Part shown: piece after piece, positions 30,942 through 41,161 of the stretch
Position numbering within the stretch: position 1 is the stretch's first letter
Layout: each line of letters begins with the position of its first letter
Source: Cafeteria roenbergensis
Lineage: Eukaryota > Sar > Bigyra > Bicosoecida > Cafeteriaceae
Assembly (NCBI GenBank): GCA_008330645.1
Contig: VLTN01000032.1
Span: 186,001-250,000 of the forward strand
Reading direction: 5' to 3'
Length of the DNA: 64,000 bases
Made by a program: the position numbers and the translations under genes
Notes under the pieces: model-generated
Told to the model about the DNA's origin: nothing
What the model saw: only the letters and a program-made list of their open reading frames with translations
Databases searched by the model: none

Positions 30942-32458
30942 TCAAGCGGCAAAGAGCAGAAACGCGACCAGAGCAACCAGCAGCACCGCCGCGACCTGCA
31001 GCCCCAGCAGCACGTTTGAGCCGGCGCGGTCATTGGCACGCCGGAGGTGCGACTCCCCGCTCTCGAGCGCGTCGAGGGAGCCATCGAGCGACGCTTCCAC
31101 GCCCTGGATCTGCTCCGACTGCTCTGCGAGGATGCTGGACAGCCGCTTGAACATGTCCGCCACCTCCGCTGTCGCCCTCTCGATCTCCTGCATATCTTTG
31201 GACCGGGCGCGCGCCTGCGCCAGCTCTCCCGCGGCGGGGTCCATGGCCTGCACATCAATCGCGCCAAACTCGGACGCGACGTCCACCTCGCCGTCGTCGC
31301 CCAACCTCGGAGCTGACGCACCGAGCAGCGGGGCCCGGTCGCCACCCTGGCCCGCGGCCGCCGCGCCCAGGCGGCCAGCGCGAGTGGCTGCGGGGTAGGC
31401 ACCTGCGGCCGCGGCCGCTGCCCCGCCCCGGGATCCCTGGCGACCAGAGGCCGCTGCGCCGGCGCGAGGGGACGGCCCTGCTGGCACTCGCGCCCCCCCC
31501 TGCGCCGGGGACGCCGCGGCTAGGGCGGAGGACCGGATTCCGATTCGCTCCCTCCGCTCCGCCACGGAGTGCAGCGTCGCCGTGTGAGAGGAGAGCAGCG
31601 TCTGCAGGCCCGCCGTGGCGCTCAAGAGGGAGTGCTTGAGGTTTCCGACCACGGCGGCTCCGTGGTCGGCCTCTGCCTTGCTGGACGCTGCGGCGCCGGA
31701 GGCGTCCGTGCCGCTGCTTCCCCACAAGGACGTGCCGCTCGCAGACGCCCTGGCTGCCTCGCGCTGCTTCTCGGCCGCATCCTCAAGGCGGCACAGGGTG
31801 TCGTTGAGCCGCGTGACGTCGCTCTTGATCGTGGAGGCCAGCTCTCCCACACGCGATGCGCCTTCGGAGGATTGCCTGCCCTGCCGCACCACTGCAGAAA
31901 GCAAGCGCCGAGGGGACGGGGACGCAAACGCGTGGGGCGGGAAGGGGAGTGGCGGGGCCGCGGTGTACAGCGGGCGTCTCACAAGCGGCGCGGGCAGCCA
32001 GGGCGACGCGGGGCGGCGGCGCTGCCGCAAGTTCACTCACGCCGGGAGAGTTCCGCAAGCCGCATCGTTGTCACCTGAATGTCCGCCGCCACGTGGTCGG
32101 CTGCCCGCAACAACGCGGACCGCTCGGTCTGCTTGGCCGAGCCCCGAGGCCTAGACCCGTGGGGCGACGCCTGCAGGCGCGGGGGGGGGGAGGGGGGGGG
32201 GCGGAGGGCGAGCGAGAGCGCCTGGTGGGCTCGCGCTGCATTTGCACGGCCTTGGTCGCCTGGCGACTTGCCCGGCGCCCCGCCACTGCCAATGCGGCGG
32301 ATAGCGTGCGGGCCGTGACGCTGGGCGCTGTGCGCGCGGCGACTGCGGCTCGGAGCCCACGCAGCGCGTTTGCGGGAGTCGGTCGGACTCACCTGTGCCG
32401 CCTTGGCCGCGTGAAACGCGATGCGCTGCCGCAACTGAGGCGAAAAGTCATGGCTCAT
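30942..32458 (-). CDS. STX5: Syntaxin-5/Sed5-type Qa-SNARE
   Basis: Target-membrane SNARE of ER-Golgi traffic. Three exons: 32458-32393, 32170-32041 and 31891-30942 (donors GTGAGT, acceptors TGCAG), giving 381 residues. Exon 1 encodes MSHDFSPQLRQRIAFHAAKAAQ-type start; exon 2 the Habc helix AADHVAADIQVTTMRLAELSR; exon 3 LVRQGRQSSEGASRVGELA. This joined region aligns by eye with the Sed5 Habc domain, including LKHSLLSATAGLQTLLSSHT ... RRERIG. After an Ala/Gly-rich linker comes the SNARE motif (ERATAEVADMFKRLSSILAEQSEQIQGVEASL) and a C-terminal membrane anchor (VLLGLQVAAVLLVALVAFLL). The zero-layer glutamine fits the Q in EQSEQIQ. A GTG-initiated frame at 32036 is intron read-through and was rejected as the start. 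Confidence 0.86.
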
Positions 32459-32642
32459 GGCGAGCCCGCGCCGGCGCCAGCAGCCACGCCTCGCCGCGTC
32501 GAGGGCTGGCGGCCGCGCGGCGCAATCACCAGAGTGTGCGTGCACGGTTTGCGCGGCGGCAGCAGAGCCGCGGCTGGGTGATTGCTCGGCAGCCTCGGTT
32601 CAAGGCGGCCCCAAAACGAATCACGCACTGGCTCTGCACGCA

Positions 32643-33635
32643 TCACATGAGGCCGGCCAGGGCCGCCGCCGCTGCCTCCTCGTCCTCGCTGTCGTCGCCG
32701 GCCGCCGCGGCCGCCGGCGCGTCCTCGTCGCCGAAGAAGTCATCGTCGGCAGCGGCAGCTGCAGCGGCACCCCCGCGCTTGCCACGGGAGGAAGCCGCCG
32801 CCGCTGCGGCCCCACGGTCGTGGTCCTTGAACAGGGACTTGTAGGCGCGGTCGTCGGCCTCGCGCTTGGCTGCCTCGCGCTCCTCCTTCTCGGTGCGGGC
32901 GCGCTCCTTGGCGGCGGCCTTGTGCTCCGCCTTGAGCCGGAGGCGCTCCTCCTCGTCCCTGCGGGCCTTGGCCTTGGCCAGGTCGATGGTGGGCTCCTCC
33001 TTTGTCTTGTTGATGCGGCGCAGCATCTCGCGGTCCTTGGACACGTTCTTCACGTACTTGCACTTGGACATCTTGTGGAACGTCACCGTGCCCACGTCGT
33101 GGCGGTCGACCTTCTTCAGGTTCTGCCAGGGCGTGTACACGATCCGAACGCTGCTGCGCTTGCTACCCTCGATGCTGTTGGCCTTGACAAGCTGGCAGCA
33201 CTCCGCCAGCGCAGTTTCGGGAATGTCGTCGATTCCCTTTCCCTGCGGACAGAGAAACTCGTGAGCAGGACCGCACCGCAGGATGGGGGAAACAGCCCAT
33301 CGCCGTCGCCGGGCTGCACATACCGCAGCTCCCCCACCCCGCAGGCGCGCTAGGACTGGCCAGGGCTCACCAGCGGCAGCCGCAGATAGACGTGCGCGGA
33401 GCTCAGGTCGTCCACGTGGAACCACACGTCCTCAGGCCACATGTGCTTGATGAGCTCCTCGTTCTCGAACTTGTCCCTGCCCATGTACACGGTGAGCCCG
33501 TCTGCGGGGCCGTTCCAAGGCACAGAGAGGCAGACGCAGTCGAAGTCCTCTGCGCCGATGAGCCGCAGCTTGGCAGCGAACCCGCACTTTCCCGTCCGGC
33601 CCGCACTCACCCGAGGTCGAAAAGAAGAACACCAT
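32643..33635 (-). CDS. CCDC25: CCDC25-like NFACT-R/DUF814 protein
   Basis: Conserved small protein of the NFACT-R (DUF814) family; human CCDC25 is reported as a membrane DNA sensor, while the fungal/protist role is unclear. Exons 33635-33611 (only 25 bases: MVFFFSTS), 33501-33371 and 33242-32643 give 251 residues. The spliced protein follows human CCDC25 throughout: [65 protein letters not shown] and [11 protein letters not shown]-type sequence. The C-terminus is a Lys/Glu/Arg-rich coiled coil followed by an acidic Ala-rich end ([16 protein letters not shown]). Donors are GTGAGT and GTGAGC. This tiny first exon would be missed by simple frame calling. Confidence 0.93.
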
Positions 33636-33993
33636 CGTGTGCCCCGGCAAGCTTGGGCGGCGCGCAGAGTGCTTCGTCCTGGCCGAGAGGGAACAGAAAA
33701 TATGCCGGCAGAGCAAAGCCATCGGAGCCCGAGTGACCAGCGGCAACCACCGGCAGGCGCCCATCGCGCGCGCCAGGCCGCCTCAGGCCGTTGCAGTTGT
33801 TTGGGGAGTATGCCTCGGTTCGGCGGAAGATGGCTCGCGCATGCCAAGGGTGATTTTGCACGTGAACCGCATCGTTGAGGGGCGGGCGCGTCGCATGCAC
33901 CCCCAACCAAACACATCGAGTCGAATCTCCAGCCCGGGCCGCGGCGGCTGCACGCGCCCCGTGGCAGATGCACGCACACTCGCGGGGCAGCTC
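33636..33993. other. Intergenic region between CCDC25 and KRI1
   Basis: 358 bases between two minus-strand genes: CCDC25 promoter/5' UTR and KRI1 3' UTR. No further feature seen. Confidence 0.55.
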
Positions 33994-34226
33994 TCACGAC
34001 GACGACTTCTTCGACGAGCGCCGCGTCTTCTTCTTGCGAGCGGGGCCCAGGCCGGCCGCGTCGATGCCGTACGCTGCCAGACGCTTGACGTCCATGGTGG
34101 CACCAGTGGGCAGCTCAACCTCCTTCCTGGGCGCGGGCTCGCGCGCCTTCTTGGACGCCTTGGGCTCCTTGGGCTCCTTGGCACGCTTCTGCTTCTTCGC
34201 CTTGGGCTCCTTGCTAGCCTTGGCCG

Positions 34227-34267
<41 letters not shown>

Positions 34268-36540
34268 GCGGCAGCCGCAGCTGACGACGAGGACGAGGGC
34301 GGGGCAGCGTCCGCCGCCGTCGAGTCATCCGCGTCGTCGCCGTCCTCCTCGCGCGCACGCTTCCGCCTGGATCCGCGCTTCCGCTTCTTGGGACCCGCCT
34401 CCTCGCCGGTCTTGGCGCTCGCGCTGGGCGCTGCCGCCGCGGGCGTGGGCTCGACGAGGCCCTCCTTCTCGAGGCGGGCGGCGATGCGGCGCCGGAGGGC
34501 CTTGAGCGCCTTGTGCTGCTGGTGCTCGGACACGGTCCACTCGCGCTCGCGGAAGGGCGCCAGCTTCTTCAGGCCCACGTAGGCGTTGAGCTCGTCGTCA
34601 GTGGCGAGAAGGATGTCCTCCGCGGTCAGACCCCAGTCCTGTCCGCCCACCTGCCTGTACTTGAACCGCGTGCGGAGGCCGCCAGCGATGATGTCGTCGA
34701 AGCCCATCTCGTCAGCCGCGGCGTTGGCGGCAGCCTCGATGTCGCCATCGGCGTCGCGCAGCGCAGCGGCGGCCTCGGCCATGAGCCGCCCTCCTGGCTT
34801 GCGGGAGCGGCTTGACTTGCCCTTGCGACCACGGCCGCGGCCAGACGTGGCGCCCTCGCCCTCGCCCTCGCCCTCGCCCTCGGCGTCCGAGCCCTCGGCC
34901 TCGCCCTCGTCGCTGTCCTCGTCGCTGCCCTCCTCCTCGGCAGCGATGGCCTTGGCAGCCGCCTTGAGGGCCTTGCGCTGGGCCTTCTCCTCGGCCTTGT
35001 CCCTGAGAGCCTTGCGCCCCAGGACGCCCTTGTCGTCCAGACCGTCCTCGCCGCCCGCCCACTCCGGCCGCTCGCGCTCCCCCGTCTCCCAACCCTTCGT
35101 CGCCACGTCTGCGTCGCCCGCGCCGTAGTACTCGTCCCCGAAGAGCGCTTGCATCTGCTTGTCGTGGGCATCGGGGTCGAAGTCGCCCTCCAGGTCCACT
35201 GCGCTCGCCAGGCGGGCCAGCGCCACCTCGTCGCCAGCCATGTGCTTGATCGTCTCGAGCCGCCCCTTCATCTCCGCGCGGCGCAGGTTCATCAGCCGGC
35301 GCGCCTCCTCGTCCGCCGCCCGCCGCTCCTCCTCCTTCCGCGCCTTGCGCGCCTCGCGCTGCGCCTTCCGCTTGCTCTCCTGCCGCCGGACGGTGTCCTC
35401 CACCACGCGCGGGTGGCCCGTGATCTTGTCGCCGCCCTCCTCCTCGAAGCGGAAGTTGAACTGACTCTCGAAGGCGTCCTGGGCGTCGAGCGCGTCGGCG
35501 TCCTCGTCGTCGTCCACCTCCTCCATTGCGCGCTTGCGACGGCCGGACGAGGGCTCAGCAGGGGCCTCCCCTCGGGCGGCCTCCATGCCGCGAACCTTTC
35601 CGGTGTCGGCGGCGTCGCGCACAGTGAGCAACGCGCCGTCGTCGCTCTCGTCGTCGCTCCCCTCCTCCCACTTGCGCGTCAGCATGTAAGCCTTCAGGAA
35701 GGCGTCTGCGCCGTCCTGCGGCCGCGCCTTGACGAAGGACGTCGCCGCCTCGCGCTCCTCTTCGGTCAGCGTCGGAACGGACTGGACGAACCCCTCGAAC
35801 TCGCCCGCGTCGCGGGCCAGCTCTGCAGCTGACTTCTTGCGAAGCGACAGGGTCCCTCCCCAGTCGCCGCCCTCCTCCTCCGCAGCGACGGCCACCGCGT
35901 CCGCGCTCTCCCGCACAGCCTCGAGGAAGGCTTGGCGCATGGCCGCCTGCTCCTCGTTGTACACCTTCCGCTTGGCTGCCTCGGACGCTGCTGCAAGGCG
36001 GTTGCCTGTGCCCTCGTCCCCAGAGTCGCTGTCCTCGCCGTCTCCCTTTCCAGTCGGCCTCTCGGGGCCGTCGTCGTCGCCGAAGGCGTCGCTTCGGCCC
36101 TCGCGCACGGCCTTGACGACCTGCTCGCGAATCACGTCCGCGGGCCGTTGGCGGGTGTGCCCCGCCTCATCAACGTCCGGCTTGCCCAGCGCGTCGTCCT
36201 CCTTGAACCATGCCACCCCGTCTTCGTAAACCTTCGGGTCCTTGTTCCGAATGGCCTGAATCACGCGCATAATGCGCATGTCCGTGGCCGGCTCTACGTG
36301 GCCTTCGTCTTCGCTGGATTCGTCGCTGTCGTCATCGTCAGCTGCCACTCCGTCCATGCGCGCAATGCGCCTTTCGGCTTCGTGCAGCATTCCCTGCTCA
36401 CGGGCACGCGCGAGGTCCCGGCGCCGACGGCTGGCATCAAAGTGCTCCGCGAACTGCTTGTTCACGCGCAGCTTGGGGGCTGCCTCATCGTCGCTCTCCC
36501 CCCCAAACAGGTCCTTTGATGCCTTGGACTTGCGAGGCAT
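33994..36540 (-). CDS. KRI1: KRI1 ribosome biogenesis factor
   Basis: Nucleolar protein needed for 40S (small-subunit) ribosome maturation. Single exon, 848 residues. N-terminus [19 protein letters not shown] ... [20 protein letters not shown] matches the family start. The middle contains [25 protein letters not shown] (the conserved Kri1 basic helix) and the segment with EFNFRF-type acidic motif. The C-terminal Kri1 domain reads [53 protein letters not shown]. Two microsatellite-like stretches encode acidic dipeptides: a GEGEG run near 34850-34890 and a GDGDG run near 34225-34265. The tail is Lys-rich ([13 protein letters not shown]), fitting nucleolar targeting. Somewhat longer than yeast Kri1 (591) because of low-complexity inserts. 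Confidence 0.93.
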
Positions 36541-39500
36541 GGCTCACGGCTCCCCCGTCCGCACAGTGGCGCGGGCGAAAGCCCGGCAGGCGCGCGACTT
36601 TATTTTGCGCGGGCTCTGCCCTCGGCCATCTCTGCACGACCGCGCACACCGGCCCAGAGCCCAACCGCGCAAGCCCCGGCTTGGGAACGCAGCTTACACT
36701 CCTTTCATTCGAGACAGACACGACGGGGGCCGGCAGTCGGCTGGAATGAGGCTTGCCTACGTGGCGCCTGGGGCGGCAATATTGCAGCCACAAGCATGCG
36801 CGCCACGCCAGTACGCGCGTCAGCACGACGCACTTGAGCCCCGAAAGCGGGAAGACTGCACCACTTGCCCCGTCCCTAGCGTTGCGAGTTTTCTGCTTTG
36901 CCGAGGAAGACACACATTCACTGCCTGCGGGCGGCAGGGGTGAGCTTGACCCGAAAAGCACAGCGGAGCTGGTTCAGAGCCCCTCACCTTGCTTCTCAAG
37001 CCGCGCTCAACGGCGGCTTCGCTTGCCTCGCTGTCAACTGGGACCATGGTAGCCCTCCCCACCAAGCAAAGCGGCCTGTGGCATGTGCGGCTACCTTCGC
37101 TTGCGATGCCAGCACAGCGGGCCACGTCGCGACCGCCAGCACAGCCGTGCGGAGAGGGGACCGCAGAGGAACTGGCAACGACGGGGGAAGCAGCTGCCCC
37201 ATCGGCCAGCTTATCCTCCTCGATGGCGGAGATGAAGACCATAGTCACCGCGTTAATCACCAGGTCGACTGCTGGACGGCTGCCCAAACGGTGCTTTCAA
37301 AGACTTTAACAGCCTGGGGAAGGCCCACACGCTGTTAAGCCGACGACGCATCAAGACACCGTTGCGGCGATCAATGTGTGGTCTCTGGCCAAGGCGTTAG
37401 GGCTCCAGCGTCGCCGGAAAGGCGGGAACAGCGCGGATGTTCAGCTGCTCATCGAGATCCCTGACATCGCTGCCCGAAACGTTGCGGCTGGCACTGAATA
37501 GCCCAACAGCAGCCATTGCTGCCTCGACCGCGCTGGACGCGTCACTGCATGCGTTCAAGCGCAACGAGGCTGGGTCACGATCAGCCATATTTCGTGTTGG
37601 CGTGACTCAAGGCAAGATAGACAAACAGCACCAGGTGAGACATTCAGTCATCCCTCCCAGCCATAACCGAGCCATTCCAGTCGTCTCGACTCCTTGCTGC
37701 TCGACCCCCCAGCCATGTGACATCCCCCAGCCTTGGGAAATGCTTGCATGTTCTTCGGGGTGCAGCTCAACTGCAGCCATTTCGGAACAATTGACCGTAG
37801 CTGATGCCTTCCCCTCGAACACTCTTTGCGGCGAAGAGAAGCGAGGTCAGTTCGCGCTGCAAGGGCCTAATATGCGGTGCATCATCTGTCCCCTGCGGGA
37901 CAGCGATCGCCAACTGAGCTTGCACGAAAACAAGCGTGCCCCTGCGAGGGGACAACCACGCCACGCTTGATATCTGTGGCCAAGGCATTGCTGTCAGTGG
38001 CAGTCAACATCGCTGCTTCCCTGAACGTCAATCCGTCCACGGCCACACTGCAGCACCTCGCTTCTCGCCAGTGTAAAGATCCCAGCGTCTGACTCCGGAA
38101 GCCAGAGCGGCTTGGCAAGCCCCCTTCACACGCTCAGCGAGGCAGCATTCATGTTGGTTGCTGCAGGGCTGCCTCTTTCGTTGAAACTATCAAGCTGAGA
38201 TTGTTCCGACGCGTTCATAGCTTGAGCCGGCTGCAACCCACTCTCACAAAGTGCAGCGGCAACGTGAACGCTTGACACCATGTTCAGGCATCGCCGTGAC
38301 AATTGCGTGATAGTGATGCGGCACATCCCATCCCGGTTTGGCTGCTGTCAATACCTACTCTCCGGCGCGCTTTGCGAGTCGATTACCACAGTTCGGCCGT
38401 GAAATCTGGTTGTGTTCGGTTTGATACTCCAACTTGAAACTGCAAAGTTCTTGCTTATCCGTGTGTGGCCGGTTGAAGTTGTGGCTGTGCCGATCGCTGT
38501 GGAGAGCGTTCGACACCCGCTCAGTCCGGGTTGGCATACCGAGCCTCATCGGAATGAGTCACAGGAGACAATGGCACACGGAATAGCGTTAAAGTTTGCA
38601 CAGTATGACCTTCGGTTGAAGAACCAAGCTGACAATCACGGAGGAGAAGTGTTGCTTCAGCCTTCAGCCGAGCAAACTGCCCGCGCCAACATCTTTCCTG
38701 TGACTTGAACCTTGCGACCGATCCCAAAGCGTGTGCCGGAGGGAGTTCGGCCATGCTCGTTCGGCGAGCCTCATCGTAATGAATACAGCAGACTGAAATT
38801 GGCTCCAGTCGCCCATGTTCTCTGAGACAGGCGAGTCTCCATAGAGTGCGCTGTCTGCGTGTCTTGCTTGTGCACGCCTATCTGTGCTCGAGAAGCACAT
38901 CGCGGCGACAGCTGCCGCCGCGTATCGCCAACGCGTTGATACCTGCCAGGTACTGTTCCGCCTCTGGCAGGTCGGCGTACGCTGCATTGCCTGGCGCCTC
39001 GCCCAACAGGCAACAGGTTGTCGATTGCAAACAGTTGTCGCTTCAGGAGTCTGACTCGTTCAAGACCTGACCGCTTGCTTCTGTGGCGCCGAGGGCGGCG
39101 CCCGGTGTCTGTCCTCATATCTTGAGAGGCTAGCGCATGCTGTCACACGACCCTGGGCGTCACATTTTGTTGTCAACGTGCTGCTCTGCCCCACTGCGTA
39201 CGCGACTCTTGACTCGCTCCTTTTGGCCAGCACTTGCCAAGCAGGTACGCCGCCGTCCCGCACTTGGAATAAACGTTTCATACTCCATTGGCTGCTGTGC
39301 TCATGGTCGCTTTTCAGGCGTGGTCCTCTGGCGGAGAGTTGGGGATGTCAGACGTGTTGAATACGAGCGAACCGGTTGCATATCCGAAACGGCCCCGCAT
39401 ACCGACCTTGAGCCGTGCAGCTCCCTCAGTGACCAGGCATTGTGATTTTCTCTGCTTGGGGAATGTGCTGGCTGTGCGGACGGTTGTTGCGCCTCCTGGG

Positions 39501-40070
39501 TCAAGGCCGAGTTCGCGTGTTGTTGCAACTTGCAAGCAGCGCGCAAACTTCGCCAGCCCCACAGCTGCTCGCAGATGCCGAGGCGAAGCCGGGACACATT
39601 CGGCACCGCGGCCTCAGAGCCGGCGGCATCAAAGGCACTGTTGCGGTTTGCGCAGCTGCAACTCCCAACGGGCCTTGCGCAGTATGCCCTGGGGTTCGTG
39701 CATCGGACTCGCAATCAGTGGTGTACCGCTTACACCTGCGCGACCGTGGACGCTGCGCCTCGAGGGTTGGCCGATCGTTCTGTGGCGGCGGTCTCGCGAA
39801 CCGGACTCGCTGCGCGCCTTGCCAGGCACCGGCCCGCCATTCCCGCAAGCGCAGCAGATTCGCACGGTGCTCGCAGCGCGGGGGGCCGGTACGGACGCCT
39901 TGAGGGTAGCGGTTTGGCCTGGAGGCAGGGGCGAAGGCTCGCGCGGCCGCGTGCGCGCGCGGCGGGACAGCCAGGACGCGAGGGCCGTTTCTACGCTTGC
40001 CGGCAGAGCTTCGGTCCTGGTTGCAACTGAAACTGGCGCACTTGCGCGGTCGCACGAACTCGCAGGCCGG
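36541..40070. other. Gene-poor island with lower GC
   Basis: About 3.5 kb without a gene I can support. GC falls visibly between about 37.3 and 39.3 kb (some 60-base lines near 40%), against about 70% in flanking genes. Frames are short and none recalls a family. A few short stretches look alike: NVWSLAKALG near 37375 and ISVAKALL near 37970, and two copies of a CGAGCCTCATCG-AATGA segment near 38540 and 38765. These hint at decayed or diverged sequence but identify nothing. The KRI1 promoter and that of the downstream repeat gene should lie at the two ends. Confidence 0.5.
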
Positions 40071-40922
40071 ATGGCGGCCACCGAATGCCAGTGCCGGTGC
40101 CACGGATGGCGCCCAGGTCCTGGGCGATTTGCCGGCGAGAGCGAGACTCGGTGTGCGTTCCACGCTCACGAGTTGCCGAAGCGGGAAGCCGCGGAGCGAT
40201 CGGCCTGGCGACCTGGGCCTGGGCGCTTTGCTGGCCTCAGCGAGACTCGGGAGGAGTTCCACGCGCACCCGCTGCCCGAGCGAGAGGCCGCCGAGCGGGC
40301 GGAGTGGACTCCAGGCCCAGGGAGGTTTGCGGGCGAGAGCGAGAGCCGGGGAGCGTTCCGCCCGCACGAGCTGCCGGAGCGGGAGGCAGCGGAGCGTGCG
40401 GCATGGCGACCGGGCCCGGGCCGGTTCGGTGGCATGAGCGAGACTCGGGCCGAGTTCCACGCGCATCCGCTGCCCGAGCGGGAAGCAGCGGAGGCGGCAG
40501 CTTGGCGGCCGGGGCCGGGACATTTTTCCGGCGAGAGCGAGGCCAAGGGTGCATTCCGGGCCCACCCTCTGCCAGAGCGCGAGGCTGCTGACCGGGCTAC
40601 TTGGAGGCCAGGCCCTGGACGCTTTGGTGGCCTGAGCGAAACTCAGGCGGAGTTCCACCCGCACCCGCTGCCGGAGCGGGAACCAGCGGCGCGGACGGAG
40701 TGGACCCCAGGCCCCGGGAGGTTTGCTGGCGAGAGCGAGGCCAGGTGTGCCTTTCACGCGCACACCCTGCCGGAGCGTGAGGCGGCGGAGCGGGCGGCGT
40801 GGAGGCCCAGGCCTGGGAGGTTCGCAGGCGAGAGCGAGACGCGCGCTGAATTCCACGCGCACCCGCTGCCCGAGCGCGAGTATTGCTGCATTTGTGCGAG
40901 GGAGAAGCAGCTTGCTTCTTGA
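40071..40922 (+). CDS. 33-residue PGPG-repeat protein, possibly axonemal/microtubule-associated
   Basis: About 283 residues if it starts at 40071 (MAATECQCRC). It consists of eight units of 33 residues (99 bases, the last cut short) with the pattern W-[RT]-P-G-P-G-R-F-x-G-x-S-E-x(4)-F-x(2)-H-x-L-P-x-R-E-x-A-x-R, followed by a Cys-containing tail YCCICAREKQLAS. Differences between units fall mostly at silent third positions in this frame, so this strand is the coding one. PGPG-[FY] recalls SHIPPO/ODF3 repeats, and F-x-G-x-S...F-x-x-H recalls SAXO/STOP Mn modules, both of microtubule-binding flagellar proteins; this link is inference. A faint extra unit can be seen just upstream in frame (ATETGALARSHELAGRMAAT), so coding may begin further 5'. 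It ends 239 bases before PRMT4. Confidence 0.68.
   Translation: MAATECQCRCHGWRPGPGRFAGESETRCAFHAHELPKREAAERSAWRPGPGRFAGLSETREEFHAHPLPEREAAERAEWTPGPGRFAGESESRGAFRPHELPEREAAERAAWRPGPGRFGGMSETRAEFHAHPLPEREAAEAAAWRPGPGHFSGESEAKGAFRAHPLPEREAADRATWRPGPGRFGGLSETQAEFHPHPLPEREPAARTEWTPGPGRFAGESEARCAFHAHTLPEREAAERAAWRPRPGRFAGESETRAEFHAHPLPEREYCCICAREKQLAS
40107..40880 (+). repeat. Tandem array of 99-bp coding repeats (7.8 units)
   Basis: Direct repeats with exact 99-base period: tryptophan codons open units at 40107, 40206, 40305, 40404, 40503, 40602, 40701 and 40800. Units are diverged in DNA but conserved in protein, pointing to an old array kept by selection. Odd and even units alternate slightly in sequence (FAGES versus GGMS/GGLS/AGLS types), suggesting past two-unit duplications. 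Confidence 0.93.
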
Positions 40923-41161
40923 TTTCTGTGTGCGCGCTGCGTGTGGGCCGGAATCGTCTGTGGTCTGTGGAGGCGGATCCAGCAGACGGCTGCTGCTCTG
41001 CCGGCCGGCCAACGACCACTCCAGCACTCGTCACTCGGCTGCACAGCGCAGTCCGGCGACTGCCAGCGACCACGGCAGCCGCAGCGAGCACAAGCCCGGA
41101 CTCCGGGGTTGGCGCAGCAGTTGGCCTTGCGCTTCTAGCGGCTGCGAGAAAGCGGGCAGCA

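Noticed and set aside
30942-32036. Syntaxin starting at the GTG codon at 32036
   Set aside because: This reads through an intron; splicing at 31891 restores a complete Habc domain and an ATG start at 32458.
37437-37970. 177-codon plus-strand frame in the island as a gene
   Set aside because: Composition is not protein-like beyond the first 40 residues, with no motif and no splice or start-context support.
39040-39075. tRNA B-box-like GTTCAAGACC in the low-GC island
   Set aside because: No matching A box, acceptor stem or cloverleaf could be drawn around it.
36541-40070. Transposon or virus-like element in the gene-poor island
   Set aside because: No terminal repeats, target-site duplication, transposase, polymerase or capsid-like frame could be seen; low GC alone is not enough.
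39501-41027. Minus-strand frame of 508 codons across the 99-base repeats
   Set aside because: Repeats of a length divisible by three keep all frames open; silent changes between units fit only the plus-strand frame.
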